Of a stretch of DNA of 64,000 bases, positions 9,117-18,145 are shown piece after piece. The position numbers and the translations under genes were made by a program. The stretch is from NCBI RefSeq assembly GCF_963668215.1, contig NZ_OY764190.1:2294001-2358000 (forward strand), given 5' to 3'. Under the pieces are notes generated by a model, which worked only from the letters and a program-made list of their open reading frames with translations, was not told where the DNA came from and did not search any database. The first letter of the stretch is position 1; each line of letters starts with the position of its first letter. The stretch is from an uncultured Desulfosarcina sp. (GTDB lineage Bacteria; Desulfobacterota; Desulfobacteria; Desulfobacterales; Desulfosarcinaceae).

Positions 9117-9181
9117 AAAGGTGCCGTTTCTAAACGATCAGGCGGCAGCGTTGCCACCGAACCGACAAGAAAGGCACCTTT
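9117..9181 (-). other. Inverted repeat between MBL gene and membrane-protein gene
   Basis: AAAGGTGCC (9117-9125) pairs with GGCACCTTT (9173-9181). It lies in the 129-base gap after the MBL gene and may act as a partial terminator or processing stem that lowers expression of the distal genes. No long T-run follows. Confidence 0.4.
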
Positions 9182-9212
9182 CCGGATATATCGTCAACGG
9201 GCGGCGACCCGA

Positions 9213-10286
9213 TCAGAACACGACCACATCTCCGTTCCCCGTATAGATATTTGTCGTGTTGGCCTTGGCCAGCGTGCCGACTTTTTTGTAGGACCGAAAC
9301 TTGTCCGTACCCGGTACAATCGGCAGCCCCGCCTTGACCGCCTTTTCCGCCCAAATCCAGCCGGTGCAGTGGTTGCAGGCGATTTTATCCATATTGTACT
9401 GCTGGACTCCGGAAATGATATCATCCATTTTTGGATCCCAGTTTTCAAAAGGAGAGATGTGCAGTCCGCCATAGCAGCCGTACATCTGTTTTCCGTCCTT
9501 GAAATTACGGCGGGCATAGTTGATCAGGGTCAGGATTCCGGGATGACAGCACCCTGTTACCGTGACGTACCCTTTATCTTTGACCTTGAAATACATGACG
9601 TTTTCTCCCCGCACCTGAAGGGTTGCAGGGGCGTCGAAAAAGACGACCGCGGCACCGTCCTGAAGCTTGTATAGTTTGTCGGGCTTCGTGACAATGAGTT
9701 CTCCTGTATGGGGATATGCATTTTTCGGGCAGCCGGGGGTCTTGGAAAAATCAGCACCCTTTAGCAGGGCAAAGCTTTTTTCCATGGACGTGGAGGGAAA
9801 GTACATCTTGATATCGGGTTGATGCTTCAGGGTGCTCTCAATACCGAAGTAGTGATCGATGTGATCGTGAGAGATCACCATGGTATCGATTTCCTTATTT
9901 TTTAGCATTTTGTCGATACCGCTTTGCGCGAAGACATAATCCATCCAGTCGTTGCTCCAGCCGCTGTCCAGCAGATATTTGGTTTTCTTACCGTCAAGGG
10001 CTTCAACCTCGATCAGGGCCGCATATCCACCGAGGTTTTCTTCGTTATAGGCAACATCGTACTGGTTGGTGTTGATGCCGCCGGCGGCCTTGATATCCTT
10101 GCCAAGGGTTGCATTGTCGAACCAGCTGGTTTCGGATACGCATTCGACCTTAATGCTTTTTACTTCGCCGAAATCTTCCTTGTTCCCCTTCGCGTAAGCA
10201 CTTTTTGTCATGGTGCCTACGCCGCTGCTGATGGCCAGTCCTGCTGAACCTGCAGCCAACCCCTTTAAAAAATTACGTCTTTTCAC
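9213..10286 (-). CDS. Tat-exported metallo-beta-lactamase-fold hydrolase
   Basis: A 357-residue protein with a twin-arginine signal (MKRRNFLKGLAAGSAGLAIS, cleavage expected after AYA near residue 32). The metal-binding motif H-x-H-x-D-H is at 140-145 (HDHIDH), with a later possible ligand His in TGCCHPG near 258 and another in CNHCTGW near 309. The arrangement resembles the MJ0301-like branch of the MBL superfamily, annotated as dihydropterin/DHPS-like hydrolases; the real substrate is unknown. The start is GTG at 10286 behind a strong AAGGAGG. It heads the operon with 9083, 7824 and 6789. Confidence 0.85.
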   Translation of the reverse strand: MKRRNFLKGLAAGSAGLAISSGVGTMTKSAYAKGNKEDFGEVKSIKVECVSETSWFDNATLGKDIKAAGGINTNQYDVAYNEENLGGYAALIEVEALDGKKTKYLLDSGWSNDWMDYVFAQSGIDKMLKNKEIDTMVISHDHIDHYFGIESTLKHQPDIKMYFPSTSMEKSFALLKGADFSKTPGCPKNAYPHTGELIVTKPDKLYKLQDGAAVVFFDAPATLQVRGENVMYFKVKDKGYVTVTGCCHPGILTLINYARRNFKDGKQMYGCYGGLHISPFENWDPKMDDIISGVQQYNMDKIACNHCTGWIWAEKAVKAGLPIVPGTDKFRSYKKVGTLAKANTTNIYTGNGDVVVF

Positions 10287-10567
10287 TTGAAAACCTCCTT
10301 GTCAATCATGTGTGTAAAGTACTCCGAACGAGTTTCATTAAAGAACAATTTTGTATAAACGCGCGTAGCCTGCTGCAGCCCCGAAGTCAACTTTTAGTTT
10401 TTAAACATCATTCATTTGGTTTTATTCGTTTTTTATGGCTTTGCAAGGAAGGCCACGAAACCAGCTTCTATCATTCTCTCAACGCAATGGTTAACCGTAA
10501 GTTGCTTGTGCGGCCATGCGATGCGCAATGATGTTCCCTTGTTTGCGCAAATGCTTAATAAAAACCC

Positions 10568-10583
10568 TGCAAATGCCATACCG
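10568..10583 (-). promoter_or_regulatory. Weak candidate sigma-54 promoter for the MBL-fold operon
   Basis: Read on the minus strand: CGGTATGGCATTTGCA, with the GG and GC dinucleotides 10 bases apart as in TGGCACG-N4-TTGCA, but three mismatches in the -24 half. It lies about 270 bases upstream of the MBL start, near a remnant of a sigma-54 activator. Suggestive only. Confidence 0.3.
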
Positions 10584-10750
10584 ATACTCGGCTTACTGTC
10601 CACAGACAGCCTAAGCCGCTCGCCACTCGGGAATATACAAAAAAAAAGCACGAAAAAGACCTGCCCCGTGGTGAGTTATTTTGTATTAACTTGTCTACAT
10701 GTAGAACGTTTGATACGCAGATCTGCGATGGAATCGCTCGATATGCTGTC

Positions 10751-10940
10751 TTGACGCAAACCCGGGCCGGGGCGAAGAAGAGAAAGGCTATTCAGACGGC
10801 CCTATGGAAGAAGGTCACAACACAGCCCCGCGCAGCGGAACCGCTTGGAATACACCGTAGGCTCTTGTGTAAAAAGACGAACGATAAGGGATTACGCCAA
10901 TTCCTGAGAAGTAACTGTAGGCGTGTTGATACACAAATCA
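10751..10940 (+). pseudogene. Remnant of the C-terminal Fis-type HTH of a sigma-54 activator
   Basis: The translated stretch contains AIQTALWKK, then RAAEPLGIHRRLLCKK, which lines up with AITMALRKT and QAAKILGIHRTLLYKK at the end of the intact activator at 14940-16394. Similarity continues past the end of that gene (TTGATACACAAATC here, TTGATACATAAATA there). No PAS or AAA+ part is present in any frame nearby, so this is a decayed relic of a paralogue or duplication. The surrounding non-coding stretch (10287-11174) shows no other gene I can support. Confidence 0.6.
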
Positions 10941-11077
10941 GAAAATCGCGTCCTCCCGACTGCAACAAGAGACCCAATGCAAGGATACATCGCAGATTGT
11001 CTTGACGTGCTGTTTCCTATCAGAAGATGACTTGTTCCTGGGGGACTAAATCCAGAAGAAGTTCCCCCATATGGATT

Positions 11078-11121
11078 GATCGGAAGGCGGAGTGAAAGTG
11101 CCACGCTTTCCGCCTCCGATC
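11078..11121 (-). terminator. Stem-loop downstream of dctM
   Basis: On the minus strand GATCGGAGGCGG pairs with CCGCCTTCCGATC across a 19-base loop. It lies about 55 bases beyond the dctM stop. There is no clear T-run directly after it, so it could be a terminator or an mRNA-stabilising stem. Confidence 0.5.
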
Positions 11122-11174
11122 ATCAAACAAAAATCGGGCTGGCTTTGAGAATGCGCCTGTTTCCGTAATCCAGT

Positions 11175-12560
11175 TTACCCGTAAATCATTGCCGGAAGCC
11201 AAACCACCAACTGCGGCCAAAAGGCAATGATGATCAAACCGGTAAGCTGCAGGATAATAAATGGCACCACGCCCTTGTAGATATCGACCAGTTCGACCTC
11301 CGGCGGGCAAACCCCCTTGAGATAGAACAGGGCAAACCCCACCGGTGGTGTCAAAAAGGATGTCTGAAGCGTCACGGCGATCAAGATTACAAACCACACC
11401 ATTTCGGGGTTGCTCACCACGCCGTATCCATTGATATTGAATCCAAGGGTTGAGACCACCGGCGCGATCAAGGGCAGGACGATCAGGGTAATTTCGATCC
11501 AGTCCAGAAAAAAACCCAACAGGAAAACGCACCCGAGAATAACGGCCATTACCCCGTAAGGTCCGAGAGGAATTGCCGTAATCGCCCTTTCGATGAACTC
11601 GTCTCCCCCCAGACATCTCAGAACCAGTGCAAATGAGGTGGCGCCGAAAAAAATGGCGAAGATGTAGGCGGTCGTGTTGTAGCATCCCTTCATGACCTCG
11701 ATCACCACCTTAAATGAAAGTTTGCGGTTCACCGCGGCAAGAATGGTGGCTCCCAGTGCGCCAACACCGCTAGCCTCCGTGGGAGTGGTGATGCCTGCGA
11801 AAATAGAACCGAGGACCGCCAGAATCAACAGCGCGGGGGGAAGAATGGTTTTGAATACATCCAATACCATCCACCATTCAATGGGACGACGGTTCGGATC
11901 GATGGGTGCCGCCTCGGGTTTCAGAAAGCAGTAGATCAGGATGAAACTGATGTAGAGAATGCCGAGAAGGATGCCGGGGCCCACCGCGCCCATGAACAGA
12001 TCGCCAACGGAAAGCCCCAACTGGTCGGCCATGATAACCAGCATGATACTTGGCGGAATCAAGATCCCCAAGGTTCCGGAGCTGGCGATGGTGCCAAGGG
12101 CAAGGGATTTTTTATATCCCTGCTGCATCATGGCCGGAAGGGATAAAAGCCCCAACAGGACCACGGATGCACCGATAATTCCGGTCGATGCGGCGAGAAT
12201 GATTCCAATCAGGGTCACTGTAACGGCCAGACCGCCATGGACTTTGCCGAAAAGCTCCTGCATGGATTTCATCATTTTTTCCGCTATCCCGGAACGATCC
12301 AGCATCAACCCCATAAAGATGAACATGGGAAGGGCTACCAGCACCCAGTTGTCCATGTACTTGTATATCCGGTTAACCGCCATGCCAAGGGTGATATAAT
12401 CAAGGCCGATCATGGTATCGAAATAGGTGTCCGAGATGGTGGCGATGGCGGTAAACAGGACCGACACGCCACCGAGCACCCAGGCGACAGGAAAGCCGGT
12501 GAACAACAGACCAATGAAGGTCAGGAACATCGCTATTACGAAATAGTCATTTACTTCCAT
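11175..12560 (-). CDS. dctM: TRAP transporter large membrane subunit DctM
   Basis: A 461-residue polytopic protein with the DctM pattern: repeated hydrophobic segments, ASSGTLGILIPPSIMLVI near residue 150, and the matching second-half block ending in TPPVGFALFYLKG near 410. About 12 membrane segments. It forms the translocation subunit of a Na+-coupled TRAP transporter with DctQ (3 bases upstream) and DctP. Length is normal for the family. Substrate is probably a carboxylate, as for most TRAP systems; the nearby CoA-transferase, SDR and thiolase genes make a short-chain hydroxy- or oxo-acid plausible. Confidence 0.93.
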   Translation of the reverse strand: MEVNDYFVIAMFLTFIGLLFTGFPVAWVLGGVSVLFTAIATISDTYFDTMIGLDYITLGMAVNRIYKYMDNWVLVALPMFIFMGLMLDRSGIAEKMMKSMQELFGKVHGGLAVTVTLIGIILAASTGIIGASVVLLGLLSLPAMMQQGYKKSLALGTIASSGTLGILIPPSIMLVIMADQLGLSVGDLFMGAVGPGILLGILYISFILIYCFLKPEAAPIDPNRRPIEWWMVLDVFKTILPPALLILAVLGSIFAGITTPTEASGVGALGATILAAVNRKLSFKVVIEVMKGCYNTTAYIFAIFFGATSFALVLRCLGGDEFIERAITAIPLGPYGVMAVILGCVFLLGFFLDWIEITLIVLPLIAPVVSTLGFNINGYGVVSNPEMVWFVILIAVTLQTSFLTPPVGFALFYLKGVCPPEVELVDIYKGVVPFIILQLTGLIIIAFWPQLVVWLPAMIYG

Positions 12561-12563
12561 AAT

Positions 12564-13088
12564 TTATACCATCCTCCTCAGAGCGACAACAATTCGGACC
12601 AGGCGGGAAACGGTGGCGACAAAAAGCAATCCGAAACTGACCGGAATAACGCCTTTGATGGCCCATCTCCACGGCAGGCCGAGCGGCGCATCGGAACACT
12701 CGTTGACGCGCCATGATTCATAGACAAAATCCAGACTTTGATGGAAGATGATGATAATAAATGGAAGCATGAGAAAAACGATGCCAAACAGATCCCACCT
12801 CATTTTCCATTTGTCAGAGAGGCGGGCATGGATGATGTCGACCCGGATATGATTGTCCATCACCTGTGCGTATGATGCACCGAACATCACCCCAATTCCA
12901 TACAGGTGCCATTGCAGTTCTTCCAGGATGACCATGCCGTGGCCGAAACCGTAGCGAAGAACCACCTGTAATATAATGGCTAAAACCAGGATTCCGTTGC
13001 ACCACATGACCACATGGCCGATCGATAGAATAAATTTGTCGATTGCGTCGCAAAATTTATTCGGTGTCTGTTGTACTTCAGCCGTCAT
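12564..13088 (-). CDS. dctQ: TRAP transporter small membrane subunit DctQ
   Basis: A 174-residue protein with four predicted membrane helices and the DctQ-type segment EELQWHLYGIGVMFGASYA, followed by a hydrophilic stretch HIRVDIIHARLSDKWK. I chose the ATG at 13088; an ATG at 13142 would add 18 residues unlike the family. It is followed by dctM after 3 bases. DctQ couples the large membrane subunit to the periplasmic receptor. Confidence 0.9.
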   Translation of the reverse strand: MTAEVQQTPNKFCDAIDKFILSIGHVVMWCNGILVLAIILQVVLRYGFGHGMVILEELQWHLYGIGVMFGASYAQVMDNHIRVDIIHARLSDKWKMRWDLFGIVFLMLPFIIIIFHQSLDFVYESWRVNECSDAPLGLPWRWAIKGVIPVSFGLLFVATVSRLVRIVVALRRMV

Positions 13089-13146
13089 GTTGATTGTCCC
13101 TAATATCGATGAAAAATAAATTGGATGCCGGTAAAGCACCATTTCG

Positions 13147-13247
13147 ATATCGACCGAAACCGGTTAAACCAATTCCGGTCGATATTTTTGCCATTTGACA
13201 TTTTGGGCCAGGCACGAAAACCCGTTGCTTTCGTACCTGAATGGCCC
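13147..13247 (-). other. Two stem-loops between dctP and dctQ
   Basis: ATATCGACCG (13147-13156) pairs with CGGTCGATAT (13176-13185). A second stem pairs CAGGCACGAAA (13209-13219) with TTTCGTACCTG (13229-13239), extended by GGGCCA/TGGCCC. They fill the 172-base gap after dctP. Partial termination or 3'-end protection would give more receptor than membrane subunits, common in TRAP and ABC operons. Confidence 0.5.
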
Positions 13248-13260
13248 TTTTGACGATTCC

Positions 13261-14343
13261 CTATTTGTCCAGACCGCGCGGCAGGAAGGCGTAGTTTTCC
13301 CACAAGTCATAGGTGGCCCGGAAGGCTTGCAGGTCTTCCCAGGATTTTTTGAAGAAGGGACTTTCCGCGGAAAGCTCTTCGGCTACTTCTTCCCAGGCGT
13401 TTTCGAAAGCATCAAGCAGTTCCTTTGAGTAGTATTTGTTCTCCACACCGTGATTTTCAACATTGTCAACCATTACCTTGGCCTGGAGAGATTCCGTAAA
13501 GGCATAGGCGTCACAGGTGGCGGCTTTACAGATAATTTCCAGGAGCATCTGCTGGCTTTCGCTCATGCTGTTCCAGGTGTCTTTGTTGATCAGCAGTTCA
13601 AAAAAGGTGGCTTGCTGATGCCAACCGGGAAAGTAATTGTATTTGGCAACCTTGTAAAAGCCGAGGCGGGTATCGATGGCCGGCATGGAGAACTCGGTAG
13701 CTTCGATGGCGTTTTTTTCAAGTGCCGGGAAAATTTCTCCACCGGGGATCAGGCTCACGGAAGCGCCCAGTTTCTGAAGGACTTTACCACCCAGGCCGTA
13801 ATAACGGATTTTCAGGCCTTTGATATCTTCCAGGGAGTTGATTTCTTTTTTAAACCATCCACCGGTTTCCGGGGCAATGATGCCGCAAGGAATAACATGA
13901 ACATTATACCCTCCCTGGTCGTACATCTCCTGGTAGAGTTTGCGGCCGTTGCCATGGTACATCCAGGCAAGAAACTCACCGGCCTCAGGCCCGAATGGAA
14001 CGGTTGAAAAAATAGAAGATCCGGGCATTTTGCCTTCCCAGTAGCCTGAAATACTGTAGCCGGCATTTACTTTGCCACTTGATACGGCGTCCAGGATCTC
14101 GAAAGGAGCAATCAACTTGCCCGGCTCGTAAACCTTCATTTTGAGACTTCCGTTGCTGGCGATATGCAGTCTTTCAGCAACCCAGGACGTGGTCGTCCCA
14201 AGCCCGGGAAGAGCAGCCGAATAGGTGCTGGGAACCTTAAGCAGAATCGGTTTTTCCTTCCCGGCGAGCGCTGAATCGGTCGCGGCGCCGATAACGAAGA
14301 TAAACGAGAACAGGATGATCATTGGAATCGTAAGTTTTTTCAT
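13261..14343 (-). CDS. dctP: TRAP transporter periplasmic solute receptor DctP
   Basis: A 360-residue secreted receptor. The signal peptide spans about residues 1-27 (MKKLTIPMIILFSFIFVIG, then ALA). The fold is DctP-like: long helix and receptor motifs such as LEDIKGLKIRYYGLGGKVLQ near 165 and the following GGEIFPALEKNAIEATE block that forms the ligand-binding region. It heads the operon; dctQ follows after a gap with two stem-loops. A sigma-54-type promoter lies about 130 bases upstream, divergent from a sigma-54 activator gene, so expression is probably substrate-induced through that activator. Confidence 0.93.
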   Translation of the reverse strand: MKKLTIPMIILFSFIFVIGAATDSALAGKEKPILLKVPSTYSAALPGLGTTTSWVAERLHIASNGSLKMKVYEPGKLIAPFEILDAVSSGKVNAGYSISGYWEGKMPGSSIFSTVPFGPEAGEFLAWMYHGNGRKLYQEMYDQGGYNVHVIPCGIIAPETGGWFKKEINSLEDIKGLKIRYYGLGGKVLQKLGASVSLIPGGEIFPALEKNAIEATEFSMPAIDTRLGFYKVAKYNYFPGWHQQATFFELLINKDTWNSMSESQQMLLEIICKAATCDAYAFTESLQAKVMVDNVENHGVENKYYSKELLDAFENAWEEVAEELSAESPFFKKSWEDLQAFRATYDLWENYAFLPRGLDK

Positions 14344-14473
14344 TATTGCTTCCTTTCCTTTTCAATAAAATTATTTGCGTCAGAACAGTATTCGTCTGGC
14401 CTTTCAATAGCCCCACCTGCGTTCCCTATAGACCCGTATCAAAGCATTTTGTTTTATGCCGGGTCTTTGGCGG

Positions 14474-14488
14474 GCAAGGGACGTACCC
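14474..14488 (-). promoter_or_regulatory. Sigma-54-type promoter of the TRAP operon
   Basis: Minus-strand sequence GGGTACGTCCCTTGC matches TGGCACG-N4-TTGC with two mismatches and exact GG-N10-GC spacing. The start of transcription would be near 14462, about 120 bases before dctP. The divergent neighbour is a sigma-54-dependent activator, which makes the site credible. Confidence 0.6.
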
Positions 14489-14939
14489 GTCGACTCTCGT
14501 CTTTTCTCGCCTTGATCTGGCTTCGTAAGTGTTCGTTCACCTCCTTGGTATCAAGTCAACATTCCCCTCCTTCTGTCTGCCGTTACAAACAGTAAAACTC
14601 TCCCCAAAACAGACAGGCGGGCCAATATGGGCTTCCAGCAATAAGTTTGCTTGTATTTTCAAAAAAGGCGTCCGCAGAATTTAGCCGTCAGATAGGCTGA
14701 AAAACTTGCTTCGGCGTCCTGCTGATTCTTTTTCTCATCAAAAGCGATGCAAAGCGGATGATTCCCCAAATCCCCACGAGACAAAGCAAATTCCATACCG
14801 GCGCAATAGCTGTTCGCAGCAAGCAAAATGACAACCTCTATAAAAGTTATAAAAAAAAGCTCGACAACAGTTGTTACCGAGCGTATTTCATAGTATCAGG
14901 AGCGCTACATGTAGATCCACGGATACAACCAGGAGCCCA

Positions 14940-16394
14940 ATGACACAGCAAACTGAGAAACGGCCTGCACTGCTGGAAAGCGCCACCGAAAAAGAAACAA
15001 GCGCTGAGCAGCAGTTGCAAACGTACAAACGGATTTTCGAAAGCATCCACGATGGTGCCGTGGTTGCTGACGAAAAGGGGTATATCACGCATTTCAACCA
15101 GGCATACGGTAAATTTCTCGGGATCGACCCCCATTACCCTATCGGCCGGCATTGTACCGAAGTGATTGAAAACACACGCCTTCATATCGTCGCAAAAACC
15201 GGCAAGGCCGAAATCAACCGTACTCAAAAAATCCTTGGCCAGGAAATGATGGTCCAGCGGATACCTATCCGTTGTGACGGCAAAACCATCGGTGTATACG
15301 GGCAGGTTATTTTCAAGGATGTCAAGGAGGTCAAGAAACTGGCCAATCGGCTTTCCATGCTGGAGTCGAAAGTAAAGTTATATGAAAAGGAACTCATCAA
15401 TTTACGTTCGACCCGCTACACCATGGACAGCATCGTCGGCACCAGCGATGCAATCACGACCGTCAAACAAGAAGCACTCAAGGCCGCCGCCAACCGGTTC
15501 CCGGTGTTGATCACTGGGGAAAGTGGAACCGGCAAGGAGCTTTTCGCCCAGGCCATTCACCATGCCAGTCCCCGTAAGCTTTATCCACTGATTCGACTGA
15601 ACTGCGCGGCCATTCCTGCAGAACTTCTGGAATCGGAACTCTTCGGCTATGAAAAAGGTGCCTTCACCGGTGCCCACCGCGACGGCAAGCCTGGCAAATT
15701 CGAACTGGCCCATCGTGGTTCCATATTTCTCGATGAAATTGGCGAACTGCCCCTGAAAATGCAGCCCAAACTGTTGCGGGTGTTGGAAGAAAAAGAGTTC
15801 GAACGGGTTGGCGGCACAAAGATAATCCGGTCGGATTTTCGTTTGATTGCAGCAACCAACCGGAATCTCGAGGATATGATTTCAAGAGGACTTTTCCGAC
15901 GGGATCTTTTCTACCGACTCAATGTCATCTCACTCCAAATTCCGTCCCTTCGTGAGCGAAAGGAAGATATCCCTCTTTTGGCAAGACACCTCCTAAAGCA
16001 GATGATTTGGGATGCGGCTTTTGCTGAAACACACTTGGATGAAGATAGTGTAAGAATGCTCGTAAATTATGACTGGAAAGGCAATGTGCGGGAACTGACC
16101 AACGTTCTGGAACGAGCAATCTCCTCGGTGGAAGGAGATATCATCCGGCCGGATGACCTGCCTTTTTATTTGCATCGCAGCCAGAAAAAGAAAGGTCGGC
16201 AGACACAGATCGGCACCTTGAAGCAAGCCCAGGCGATGGCTGAAAAAGAAGCCATAACCATGGCGCTTCGAAAAACCAATTACAACAAAGCGCAAGCCGC
16301 AAAAATTTTAGGGATCCACCGCACACTGCTTTATAAAAAAGCGAGCAAATACGGGATTGAACTATCGCCCGTGCAAAATGTGTATCCCAATTGA
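14940..16394 (+). CDS. Sigma-54-dependent transcriptional activator with PAS sensor domain
   Basis: A 484-residue protein. An N-terminal PAS domain (about 30-140, FESIHDGAVVADEKGYITHF) is followed by a short coiled region, an AAA+ domain (Walker A GESGTGKE near 194-201, GAFTGA sigma-54 contact loop near 241, Walker B IFLDEIGEL near 262) and a C-terminal Fis-type helix-turn-helix (QAAKILGIHRTLLYKK near 455-470). The start is ATG 14940 behind CCAGGAGC; an upstream in-frame start is less likely. It probably senses a metabolite through PAS and activates the divergent TRAP operon and perhaps the CoA-transferase/SDR/thiolase genes. A palindrome CTACATGTAG lies upstream at 14904. Confidence 0.92.
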   Translation: MTQQTEKRPALLESATEKETSAEQQLQTYKRIFESIHDGAVVADEKGYITHFNQAYGKFLGIDPHYPIGRHCTEVIENTRLHIVAKTGKAEINRTQKILGQEMMVQRIPIRCDGKTIGVYGQVIFKDVKEVKKLANRLSMLESKVKLYEKELINLRSTRYTMDSIVGTSDAITTVKQEALKAAANRFPVLITGESGTGKELFAQAIHHASPRKLYPLIRLNCAAIPAELLESELFGYEKGAFTGAHRDGKPGKFELAHRGSIFLDEIGELPLKMQPKLLRVLEEKEFERVGGTKIIRSDFRLIAATNRNLEDMISRGLFRRDLFYRLNVISLQIPSLRERKEDIPLLARHLLKQMIWDAAFAETHLDEDSVRMLVNYDWKGNVRELTNVLERAISSVEGDIIRPDDLPFYLHRSQKKKGRQTQIGTLKQAQAMAEKEAITMALRKTNYNKAQAAKILGIHRTLLYKKASKYGIELSPVQNVYPN

Positions 16395-16482
16395 TACATA
16401 AATACAAATAACTTATAGAAATAATAAGATTTAACATAATTTTTTATGTGATGAACGGATTTATTCAAAAAAGCCGGTAAAT

Positions 16483-16529
16483 TTAAAAAAAATAAACGCC
16501 GACAGTAAGTTACATAGACTGTCGGCGTT
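16483..16529 (-). terminator. Intrinsic terminator of the CoA-transferase gene
   Basis: AACGCCGACAGT (16495-16506) pairs perfectly with ACTGTCGGCGTT (16518-16529) over an 11-base loop. On the minus strand the stem is followed by TATTTTTTTT, so it ends transcription from the CoA-transferase. It also separates that gene from the convergent activator. Confidence 0.8.
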
Positions 16530-16561
16530 GTGTCTAATTACTGCTATATGTCGAAAATTGT

Positions 16562-18145
16562 CTACATGCTGCAAGGCCGAAAAGACTCTTTCAGCCGCAT
16601 GGGCGGCAACTGAAAGATCCGAGAATCCATCAAGCGCGGATTGCCATCGATGACCGGTTTGAAATCCATCTGCTGTAAAATATCCTTCTCAAGATCGATC
16701 CCGGGCGCGATTTCAGTAAGCGCCAAGCCTTTTTCGGTGAGTTCGAAGACGCAGCGTTCCGTGATATAAAGCACCTTCTGCCCCATTTTGCGGGCGTATA
16801 TTCCACTAAAGGTGACATGCTCTACCCGGTTGAGAAATTTTTTGAATTTCCCCTCCTGCTCGATCCTAATGCCGCCATCTTCAATGGCTACCTTCAGGCC
16901 GCCGGCAGTAAAGGTTCCCATGAAAATCACCCGTTTTGCATTCTGGGTGATATCGATGAATCCTCCCGCGCCGGCCAGTCTGGGGCCAAATTTACTGACG
17001 TTCAGGTTGCCTTCCCGGTCAGCCTGGGCCAAACCTAAGAAACCGATATCAAGCCCGCCACCGTGGTAGAAATCAAACTGGGCGGGCTGTCCGATAATGG
17101 CGCTGGTGTTGGTGGCCGCGCCGAAATTGAGCCCGCCGGCCGGCAGGCCGCCGATGACCCCGGGTTCCGCCGTAAGCGTGATCGACTCCAAAATGCCCTC
17201 TTCATTTGCCACCGGTGCAACTCCCTCGGACATGCCGATGCCCAGATTGACGATATCTCCGGATCTCAGCTCGAAGGCGGCCCGCCGGGAAACGATCTTG
17301 CGTTCTGTCATGGCCATGGGAGGAATCGATTCCATGGGGATTTTGATCTCTCCGCTGAATGAGGGGTCGTATTGCACGGCAAAAGTCTGCCAGTGATTCT
17401 CGGGTTTGGATACGACCACGTGATCAACAATGATACCGGGAATTTTTACCTGTTTGGGATTCAGTGTGCCCCGTTTGGCGATGCGTTCCACAGCCACGAT
17501 GACAATCCCGCCCGAGTTGTGCACGGCGGTGGCGATCTCAAGGGATTCCAGGGTCAGGGCTTCTTTTTCGATGGTGATGTTCCCATCCTCGTCGGCCGTT
17601 GTGCCGCGCAGAATACCGACATCTATCGGACGATTTTTATATGCCAGATACTCGCGGCCGTCGAACTCAAGCAGCTCCACGATATCCTCGGTGGTTATGT
17701 CGTTTATCTTTCCGCCGGCATCACGCGGATCTACGAAGGTTCCAAGGCCGACATGGCTGATGGTACGTGGCTTATGTGCGGCGATATCCCGGTACATGTG
17801 AGAGATAATCCCCTGGGGCAAATTATATCCGATCACTTTGTTTTCAATGGCCAACCGTGCCAGTTCCGGTGCCAGGCCCCAATGCCCTCCGATGACCCGT
17901 TTCACCAGCCCATCGTGAGCAAAGTGGTTCAAGCCTCGCTTGTCGCTGTCCCCCTGGCCGGCCGCATACATGATGGTCAAGTCTTTCGGCCGTTGATGAT
18001 TCAAATACGCATCTTCAATGGCCGCGAAGATCTCTTCCGGAATGGCCGTGGCAACGAATCCACCAAAGGCGATTGTGTCGCCATCTTTGATTTGCTCAAC
18101 GGCTGCTTCTGCTGATATGATTTTACTTTTATTCTTTTCTGGCAT
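16562..18145 (-). CDS. Family I CoA-transferase (fused alpha/beta, propionate/acetoacetate CoA-transferase type)
   Basis: A 527-residue fused CoA-transferase. The alpha half has GDTIAFGGFVATAIPEE near 22-38; the beta half has NLGIGMSEG near 300 and the catalytic Glu at about 327 in LTAEPGVIGG. It moves CoA between a short-chain acyl-CoA and a free acid such as acetate, propionate, butyrate or acetoacetate; the exact pair cannot be read from sequence. It is divergent from the SDR and thiolase genes, which fits activation of acetoacetate to acetoacetyl-CoA. A strong terminator follows. Confidence 0.88.
   Translation of the reverse strand: MPEKNKSKIISAEAAVEQIKDGDTIAFGGFVATAIPEEIFAAIEDAYLNHQRPKDLTIMYAAGQGDSDKRGLNHFAHDGLVKRVIGGHWGLAPELARLAIENKVIGYNLPQGIISHMYRDIAAHKPRTISHVGLGTFVDPRDAGGKINDITTEDIVELLEFDGREYLAYKNRPIDVGILRGTTADEDGNITIEKEALTLESLEIATAVHNSGGIVIVAVERIAKRGTLNPKQVKIPGIIVDHVVVSKPENHWQTFAVQYDPSFSGEIKIPMESIPPMAMTERKIVSRRAAFELRSGDIVNLGIGMSEGVAPVANEEGILESITLTAEPGVIGGLPAGGLNFGAATNTSAIIGQPAQFDFYHGGGLDIGFLGLAQADREGNLNVSKFGPRLAGAGGFIDITQNAKRVIFMGTFTAGGLKVAIEDGGIRIEQEGKFKKFLNRVEHVTFSGIYARKMGQKVLYITERCVFELTEKGLALTEIAPGIDLEKDILQQMDFKPVIDGNPRLMDSRIFQLPPMRLKESFRPCSM

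Noticed and set aside
10515..10540. Second possible sigma-54 site upstream of the MBL-fold gene (minus strand, GGGAACATCATTGC)
   Set aside because: Spacing fits, but most of the -24 half is mismatched; the site at 10568-10583 is a better, though still weak, candidate.
10416..10754. Plus-strand open frame of 112 codons in the 10287-11174 gap
   Set aside because: No ribosome-binding site, no recognisable domain, and mixed hydrophobic and polar sequence as in random frames.
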